DNA from: a virus
Virus record (IMG/VR): IMGVR_UViG_3300021197_001521
Location: 20,236-84,235 of that record
Reading direction: 5' to 3' (one strand)
DNA length: 64,000 nt
Made by a program: the position numbers and the translations under genes. Below are positions 59,227 through 64,000 of this stretch, piece by piece. The notes under the pieces are model-generated. The model was not told the DNA's origin and ran no database searches. It was given only the letters and a program-made list of their open reading frames with translations. The number at the start of each line of letters is the position of its first letter. Position 1 is the first letter of the stretch.

Positions 59227-60326
59227 AGTACACTCTTTATTTCATCGTATAGAAAATCTTGTATTTCTTTATTGTCTTCAATAAACTTACTTAGTCTTGA
59301 CATGCCTTGAAATTTAAAGAACTTCTCTTTCGCTTCTGCGTCTTCTGCTACTTCATGTTTCTTTAATAGTTTTAGTATCCTCTTATCTTCAGATCCTAGT
59401 GCGCTTATGATTGTATACCAAGCGCCTGTTTGCTTGATAAACGTAAGTTCATTGGCGATCTCGCAAAGTTCTCTAACTTCATCAATTCCCGTTCCGTATC
59501 TAATATATGATACAGCGTTCGTATTTGGTTTACCTCCAGCAGCAGACGTTTTAACAATCCAGTTTGCCACTTGTCCAACGTCATTGCCTTGTTCGTCGCT
59601 TTCTTCCCACTTTCCTCTGTGGGTTATAACCATATTTGTGCCAGCTTGATACTGTAGCATGTTTCCTGCGTCTGACATTTTTGCTGGAGACCACCTAGAA
59701 CCACCCGTGTTTGCGATATTATGCGTAATAAAAATTAGTATCGCTTTAGTTCTTGCTACATCATTGCTAATGCGTTTAAAAAACATAGACAAGAGTCTTG
59801 GAAGTTGCGCTCTAACGCCACTTCTCACCTCTCCATCTAGTTCGTCTTGTGGAACCATGTTGGAAGTAGAGTCAATGATCGCCACAAATTCAGGGGTGTT
59901 TTTAACATATGTCTCAATAGCATTTAAAAAAGTTTCGGCAGATACTACTGGTTGATTTTCCGTTGCTTGAACAACCTTAATCTTGCTGGGATCTAGTCCT
60001 TTTATACCTGTGAAATTTTCTTTTGTTAGTCTACCTTCTGTATTGAAGTAAAAAACATTTTTGCCTGCCGCCTGCGCCTTCGCAGCAAAGTATAAAGATG
60101 TAGTAGTCTTGCCGGTTTTAGGATCTCCCGTCATCACAACAACACTACCTTCTCTTAGTCCTCCACCTAAAGCTAAGTCTAGTGCTGGAGATATACCTAT
60201 AGTTTCAAAGTTTTGTAGATCCGCTAGAACCTTTGTCCCCTGCTCTACAATATCTCCGTACTTGCTGATAATTTGATTGCTTACAATGTCGTCTTCAAAT
60301 TTATTCTTCGCTTTCTTCTTTGCCAT
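59223..60326 (-). CDS. RecA/UvsX-type recombinase
   Basis: A 367-residue protein. LALGGGLREGSVVVMTGDPK followed by TGKTT carries Walker A (67-75). VFYFNTEG and VAIIDSTSNMVP (Walker B strand) come next, then ELDGEVRSGVRAQLPRLLSM (equivalent to the MGD..R loop area) and IFITHNIANTGG. The C-terminal 90 residues are helical. It would promote strand exchange in recombination-dependent replication. Neighbours are a nuclease downstream and replication genes on both sides. Confidence 0.9.
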   Translation of the reverse strand: MAKKKAKNKFEDDIVSNQIISKYGDIVEQGTKVLADLQNFETIGISPALDLALGGGLREGSVVVMTGDPKTGKTTTSLYFAAKAQAAGKNVFYFNTEGRLTKENFTGIKGLDPSKIKVVQATENQPVVSAETFLNAIETYVKNTPEFVAIIDSTSNMVPQDELDGEVRSGVRAQLPRLLSMFFKRISNDVARTKAILIFITHNIANTGGSRWSPAKMSDAGNMLQYQAGTNMVITHRGKWEESDEQGNDVGQVANWIVKTSAAGGKPNTNAVSYIRYGTGIDEVRELCEIANELTFIKQTGAWYTIISALGSEDKRILKLLKKHEVAEDAEAKEKFFKFQGMSRLSKFIEDNKEIQDFLYDEIKSVL

Positions 60327-60756
60327 TGTCTAGTCCTCTAAGTTTGTTTAGTCCAGATTTCTTTCCGTATGACTTCTTTCTAGTCTTTGGTTCTTTCTTT
60401 ACATCTAACTCTTGAGTGGGTTTTGTTTCCTCTTGCTCAATTAACTTAATTTGTTTGTTTATTTCTGATATCAAACGTTTATTCTTTAGAGAGAATATAG
60501 ATGTCTGGTTTATCGCCGCTCTTACTACAGCTTTCTCTCCGTACTTTTTTATAAGGTTGTTTGCAGTAAACATTTGCTGCTTAAACGTCCAGTCCCAAGG
60601 TTTCTTGTTCCAAAATTTGTACGTAAGATTACCTTCGTTTTTATATTCTGCCAAACGAAGACACATCATTTCTGCTAAATACGCAGCGCAAGTGCAATGA
60701 TCACCAGTTGTCTGATGTTTGTATTTACTTTTATCCGTTCTCTTTCGTTTTGTCAT
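60301..60756 (-). CDS. Hypothetical basic protein upstream of recA
   Basis: The ATG at 60,756 gives 151 residues; ATGs at 60,798 and 60,792 are alternatives and no ribosome binding site decides. It has a conserved-looking CTCAAYLAEMMCLRLAE helix, FWNKKPWDW and a basic, Lys-rich C-terminal tail (KKEPKTRKKSYGKK). The family is not recognised. It overlaps recA by 26 bases. Confidence 0.6.
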   Translation of the reverse strand: MTKRKRTDKSKYKHQTTGDHCTCAAYLAEMMCLRLAEYKNEGNLTYKFWNKKPWDWTFKQQMFTANNLIKKYGEKAVVRAAINQTSIFSLKNKRLISEINKQIKLIEQEETKPTQELDVKKEPKTRKKSYGKKSGLNKLRGLDNGKEESEE

Positions 60757-61153
60757 AGATGATTGCTTCTTCAAAACAGTTTTCAATTTCATCTTCATAC
60801 TCAAGGTCCACCATAAGTTCTGGGATTAACCACATTTGTTTTTGTACTTTTTTATTTTTAATGACGCCAACGGTGTAAGATTGTTGATTTTCTCCACCCA
60901 TCTTACCTTTTACTGATCTTATTAGATACAATCCCGTGGCATCGTTCAAGTCGATAGGTTCCATATGAGACCTGTATTGTAGCACCATCTTGTTAATAAA
61001 CAAGTTATCTTTTTCGCATTTCTTTTTTAAATCTAACCACTCATCAAACTCATGAAAGTTTATCTTTTCGTTGTTAGAAAGTTGACACCTTATCCATGTT
61101 GCCTCTTTGTTTGTTCTATATTTTGGCAACCAGTCTTTGTCCTTTAAGTCCAT
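60731..61153 (-). CDS. Hypothetical protein of the replication block
   Basis: The ATG at 61,153 follows AGGTG at 5 bases; a longer non-standard start is less likely. A 140-residue protein with Trp and Lys in the first third (DWLPKYRTNKEATWIRCQ) and an acidic C-terminus (DLEYEDEIENCFEEA). Family not recognised. It lies between a possible HTH-type protein and the hypothetical gene upstream of recA. Confidence 0.55.
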   Translation of the reverse strand: MDLKDKDWLPKYRTNKEATWIRCQLSNNEKINFHEFDEWLDLKKKCEKDNLFINKMVLQYRSHMEPIDLNDATGLYLIRSVKGKMGGENQQSYTVGVIKNKKVQKQMWLIPELMVDLEYEDEIENCFEEAIIYDKTKENG

Positions 61154-61157
61154 TTTT

Positions 61158-61460
61158 TCACCTGATATTTGTAGTACAATTTGCTCTTTTTTTGTCAATA
61201 ACTTTGCTTCCAAAATCATCTCCAAGCATAGAACCCGTTTCTGTCATTACTGTAGAACCTTTTTTGTTACTAAAAATATTTTCAGATATTTTAGTGGGTT
61301 CTTTTTGTACTTGATGTTCAACTGGTTCACATTTTTTTGCGTATGCTTTTACAACGCTTTTCGCTCTGTCTAACTCGGAAGAAAGTTTATCTACTCCTAG
61401 TTCTAAATTTTGTTCAATGTAAAACTTTTCAATCTTACTCAGTGGTCCTCGCTTACTCAT
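61158..61460 (-). CDS. Small helical protein, possible HTH
   Basis: A 100-residue protein starting MSKRGPLSKIEKFYIEQNLE followed by LGVDKLSSELDRAKSVVKAY, which reads like a small helix-turn-helix of the kind found in phage regulators or replication factors. The C-terminal half is Ser/Thr/Lys-rich and probably flexible. It overlaps its upstream neighbour by 8 bases. Confidence 0.5.
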   Translation of the reverse strand: MSKRGPLSKIEKFYIEQNLELGVDKLSSELDRAKSVVKAYAKKCEPVEHQVQKEPTKISENIFSNKKGSTVMTETGSMLGDDFGSKVIDKKRANCTTNIR

Positions 61461-61776
61461 TTATAAATCTCCTGTTTGCTCTTGTTAGGTAAATAGAATT
61501 GTTAGTCTGTAAGTATATTAAATAAAAATCAAATGTATCTTTTGATACTCTTCTTAATTTTGTTTGTATAAATCTTTCTCTATTGGAGTTTAAACCCATA
61601 GGATCATATATTTCATTGTTATAGGTTTTTATAAGGTAGTGATTATTTTTTTCTGACTCAACAATCTTCGCGAATACTTTTTCTTTAGTAGACGATACTT
61701 GTGTGCCGTTCTTATTAAAGTCTACTTCGTTGTTTACTTTAATTTCTTCAGTTTGATCTTTTTTTAAATACTTCAT
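61453..61776 (-). CDS. Hypothetical beta-rich protein
   Basis: A 107-residue protein. GGAGG 4 bases ahead supports the ATG. The N-terminus is Lys/Glu/Asn-rich, then beta-type (NHYLIKTYNNEIYDPMGL), with YLIYLQTNNSIYL near the end. Family not recognised. It follows the FmdB-like gene with a 4-base overlap. Confidence 0.5.
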   Translation of the reverse strand: MKYLKKDQTEEIKVNNEVDFNKNGTQVSSTKEKVFAKIVESEKNNHYLIKTYNNEIYDPMGLNSNRERFIQTKLRRVSKDTFDFYLIYLQTNNSIYLTRANRRFINE

Positions 61777-62126
61777 CTTCCCTCCATTATGTATTTTGTT
61801 TTTTGATCGTTAGACATCTTATTAATATCTTTCATGGATTTTGTTGTATGTTCATGATGCCACGGTTTTTCGACTTTTGGTTGTGACTCGCGCTTCATAA
61901 CTTCCATTTCATTGATTTTGTTTTTATTTTTCTTACTGTTTCTGTCTGCAACGCTACCTATAGTATCGCTTCCTGCCATAAAACTGTGAAGACCACCAGT
62001 GACTACCCTGTAAAGAGAATCCTTACCACAGACATCGCACCTCTTTAACTCTGGGTCTGTAACCTTTTGGAACACGTCACTAACTTCTGCTCCACAATCT
62101 CTACATTCATAATCGTATATTGGCAT
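61773..62126 (-). CDS. FmdB-like zinc ribbon protein
   Basis: A 117-residue protein. MPIYDYECRDCGAEVSDVFQ and KRCDVCGKDSLYRVV form the two CxxC pairs of the FmdB/CxxC putative regulator family. After residue 45 a Ser/Lys/Asn-rich tail follows. GGAG before ATG supports the start. Role unknown; zinc-binding and possibly nucleic-acid binding. Confidence 0.8.
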   Translation of the reverse strand: MPIYDYECRDCGAEVSDVFQKVTDPELKRCDVCGKDSLYRVVTGGLHSFMAGSDTIGSVADRNSKKNKNKINEMEVMKRESQPKVEKPWHHEHTTKSMKDINKMSNDQKTKYIMEGR

Positions 62127-62791
62127 TAGTTCTCCAACCTGTTTAATATTTGTCCTAGTATTCCATTTCTTTGAATGTCACTGTAACCCAATCTACATAT
62201 ACCTACACCTTCAAGGTCTTGTAGTTTTTCGATAATTTCTTCAAGTCCACTTTTTCTTTGTAGGTCAGTTTGTCTGATGTCACCATTGATAATTACTTTA
62301 CTTCCCTGTCCCATGCGCGTTATAAACATTTTAATCTGTTCCCAAGTGCAGTTCTGCGCTTCGTCCAATATCATATATGTATTGTGAAATGTAGAACCTC
62401 TCATAACTTCTAATGGTTGATATTTTATCCTACCTTCGTTGTAGTACATACCATAGTATGCACGACCCAGAAAGTGTCTAAAATTTTCTTGCATTGGAAG
62501 AAGGTAGGGTGCAATCTTTTCTAGTAAGTCTCCGGGTAAACTGCCAAGATCCTTACCTGTACAAACCAGTGGTCTTGTTATAAGCACTTGATCTATTTCT
62601 TCACGGTGTAGATGCTCAGAAGCAATTCCAGATGCTATAAATGATTTACCACAACCCGAAGGACCAGTGCAAAATATAACATCGTTTTCTATAATCGCTC
62701 TAATGTAATCTTTTTGGTTAGAAGTTTTTGCCTCTACCACTTTTACTTTTTGCGGGGATACGTTTTCTTTTCTGGTTTTTCTCTTAGTCAT
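62126..62791 (-). CDS. phoH: PhoH-like P-loop ATPase
   Basis: A 221-residue protein with GPSGCGKSF (Walker A, 43-51), ITRPLVCTGKDLGSLPGDLL, MYYNEGRIKYQPLEVMRGST and MILDEAQNCTWEQIKMFITR (Walker B), then RMGQGSKVIINGD and RKSGL. These are the PhoH marks. PhoH-like proteins are widespread in marine phages. Some contain an RNA-nuclease domain, but here only the ATPase core is present. It overlaps the FmdB gene by 1 base. Confidence 0.92.
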   Translation of the reverse strand: MTKRKTRKENVSPQKVKVVEAKTSNQKDYIRAIIENDVIFCTGPSGCGKSFIASGIASEHLHREEIDQVLITRPLVCTGKDLGSLPGDLLEKIAPYLLPMQENFRHFLGRAYYGMYYNEGRIKYQPLEVMRGSTFHNTYMILDEAQNCTWEQIKMFITRMGQGSKVIINGDIRQTDLQRKSGLEEIIEKLQDLEGVGICRLGYSDIQRNGILGQILNRLEN

Positions 62792-62811
62792 TAAAATACC
62801 TTATGTTAGTG

Positions 62812-63333
62812 TTATGTACCAGAACTACCAAACCCTCCTGTTCCTCTTGTGCTATCGTCTAAATTATCTACCACATGTAAATCAAAGTCTTCTATTTTTT
62901 GAAATATTATTTGCGCTATCCTATCGCCTTTTTCTACGTTGTAATTACTGTATTGAGAGTTGTAAAGTATAACTCCAATGTCACCTCTGTAGGTTGAATC
63001 TATTACACCAGCAAACACATCTATGCCATGCTTGTACGCCAATCCAGATCTAGGCCAGATAAGTCCAACGTAACCGTCTGGTATTTGCATAGATATGCCG
63101 GTTTTTATAAGTTTATGACAGTGCTTGTCTATTATAGTTCCCTCTAGAGCATAGAGATCGTATCCAGCGTCCGATCTGTTTACCTTAGTTGGGACAGTGG
63201 CGTTCTCATTAAGTTTTTTAACATTTAAAACAGGACCATTCCAAGTTGGGAAAGGCGCTCTGTGTTTATTCTGTGACTCTTTTAGCATCTGTTCTCTAGC
63301 CTTTTCGTCTGGGTGGGTACTCATATTTCGCAT
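62812..63333 (-). CDS. dut: dUTPase
   Basis: A 173-residue trimeric-type dUTPase. Motif 1 is DAGYDLYA, motif 2 PRSGLA, motif 3 GVIDSTYRGDIGV, motif 4 GDRIAQI and motif 5 RGTGGFGSSG. About 27 N-terminal residues precede the core. The ATG at 63,333 has AGGAGG only 3 bases away; ATG at 63,324, which overlaps the RNR stop (ATGA), is the other candidate. It hydrolyses dUTP to dUMP and keeps uracil out of phage DNA. Confidence 0.93.
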   Translation of the reverse strand: MRNMSTHPDEKAREQMLKESQNKHRAPFPTWNGPVLNVKKLNENATVPTKVNRSDAGYDLYALEGTIIDKHCHKLIKTGISMQIPDGYVGLIWPRSGLAYKHGIDVFAGVIDSTYRGDIGVILYNSQYSNYNVEKGDRIAQIIFQKIEDFDLHVVDNLDDSTRGTGGFGSSGT

Positions 63334-64000
63334 TTTCCTCCTGCGCAGGCGATCTCCTGCTCTGGTACTACGTTGTTAGTTTCCTCGATAACATTTGTAA
63401 AGTCAACATCTTTGTATTCACGATTCATGTCAACCCACTCTTTCCAATTGTATACATCTTTCATACAATAGGTCAACTGCCTTAAATCTCCATTGAAATA
63501 TTTACCCGCAAACTTTTCACAACGGTCTTTCCACTTTTTCTTTCCGTTACCTTTGATCTTTTCACCTACACCAAGCAAACTATCACATGCGGTCCATAGG
63601 TTATCTTCCCAAAGTGTAAGCGCAACTTCAATCAGACCGCTAACAAACAGCGATGCGTCACCGTAGTGTGCAACTTGTTCGCTTGGCAGGTATACTGTAG
63701 TGAATGGCGCTTGAGGATAATCCTTGTCTCCAGAAATAGGTAGCAAAGAAATACCGCAGAAATACTTTCTATTCTTATAGATATACTTTTCTACTTCTTG
63801 CCATTCGTCTGGCTTAACATTGATAGTATTACTTACATTATGAACAAGCCAAGGTTGTGTACATAGTTCTTTATTAGTACCGTTAATTACCCAGTTTTGC
63901 TGTGTAGACTTTACATAGTCCAGCAACTGAATAGCATCTACACCATTCTTAGTTTTACTTCCGTCTGGAACCTCTACGCAAAAACCAACAACATCATCGC
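63321..64000 (-). CDS. nrdJ: Class II ribonucleotide reductase, C-terminal part (cut by window edge)
   Basis: The frame is open to the window edge, so only the last 226 residues are seen. VGFCVEVPDGS near the edge, then STQQNWVINGTN, VKPDEWQEVEKYIYKN and FCGISLLPISGDKDYPQAPF match the C-terminal region of adenosylcobalamin-dependent ribonucleoside-triphosphate reductases. The very C-terminus, CAGGKCEI, has two Cys separated by four residues, as in the redox pair of that family. Provides dNTPs without oxygen or an iron centre but needs B12. Confidence 0.85.
   Translation of the reverse strand, partial: DDVVGFCVEVPDGSKTKNGVDAIQLLDYVKSTQQNWVINGTNKELCTQPWLVHNVSNTINVKPDEWQEVEKYIYKNRKYFCGISLLPISGDKDYPQAPFTTVYLPSEQVAHYGDASLFVSGLIEVALTLWEDNLWTACDSLLGVGEKIKGNGKKKWKDRCEKFAGKYFNGDLRQLTYCMKDVYNWKEWVDMNREYKDVDFTNVIEETNNVVPEQEIACAGGKCEI

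Noticed and set aside
1-64000. CRISPR arrays, tRNA genes and insertion sequences
   Set aside because: No regularly spaced repeats, cloverleaf-like sequences in gaps, or transposase motifs were seen; intergenic space is almost absent. A tRNA hidden inside or overlapping a gene cannot be ruled out by eye.

Overview
The window is part of the genome of a large tailed bacteriophage (Caudoviricetes), AT-rich and very densely packed. The evidence is a full phage replication and nucleotide set (class II ribonucleotide reductase, dUTPase, PhoH, RecA/UvsX-type recombinase, DnaB-type helicase, DnaG-type primase, dNMP kinase, Cas4/RecB-like nuclease, a DnaE-type DNA polymerase III alpha in two pieces, SSB) next to a block of very large virion-type proteins. 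The gene set resembles large marine phages. Two Tat-exported DUF1501 proteins, a family greatly expanded in Planctomycetota, make a planctomycete or similar marine Gram-negative host a reasonable guess, but not a demonstrated one. No tRNA, rRNA, CRISPR array or insertion sequence was recognised, and no stretch over about 60 bases lacks an assigned gene or regulatory element.

Layout. Positions 1-23.9 kb (+ strand) hold six structural-type genes, beginning inside a protein of more than 3,800 residues that carries an integrin-like FG-GAP beta-propeller interrupted by large insertions. At 23.87-23.94 kb two hairpins form a convergent terminator pair. Everything from there to the right edge is on the - strand and is read from right to left. 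From the right edge: nrdJ (cut by the edge), dut, phoH, small Zn-ribbon and unknown genes, recA, a PD-(D/E)xK-like nuclease, dnaB, a 52-codon membrane-protein gene, primase, dNMP kinase and Cas4-like nuclease (64-53.3 kb). Next come two DUF1501 genes, a PAP2 phosphatase, a conserved phage protein, a small membrane protein, a GT8-like glycosyltransferase, a sulfotransferase-like protein and a phosphoribosyltransferase-HAD fusion (53.3-46.7 kb). The split polymerase with a DnaQ-like exonuclease gene between its halves follows (46.7-42.8 kb). Then come ssb and about 18 glycan genes (42.7-25.8 kb), and finally a homing-type nuclease, a possible Rad52-like annealing protein and a Zn-ribbon protein (25.8-23.9 kb).

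How the genes work together. Two sigma70-like promoters with 17-base spacers lie in the only two sizeable gaps of the - strand block. One is upstream of the polymerase N-half; the other is upstream of ssb and the glycan cluster. Most neighbours are joined by ATGA or TAATG overlaps with GGAG-type ribosome binding sites, so they are probably translationally coupled. The glycan cluster contains a ColD-like 3-dehydratase, in which the PLP lysine is replaced by histidine, next to a GDP-fucose/colitose synthase-type reductase and GT11 and GT10 fucosyltransferase-type enzymes. This points to synthesis and transfer of a GDP-linked deoxy sugar such as L-colitose or L-fucose. The target could be the phage's Ser-Gly-rich virion proteins or the host surface.

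Most unusual: the ColD/ColC/GT11/GT10 set, the intein-free split DnaE with an interposed exonuclease, the Tat-exported DUF1501 pair with a PAP2 phosphatase, and the interrupted propeller in a giant virion-type protein.
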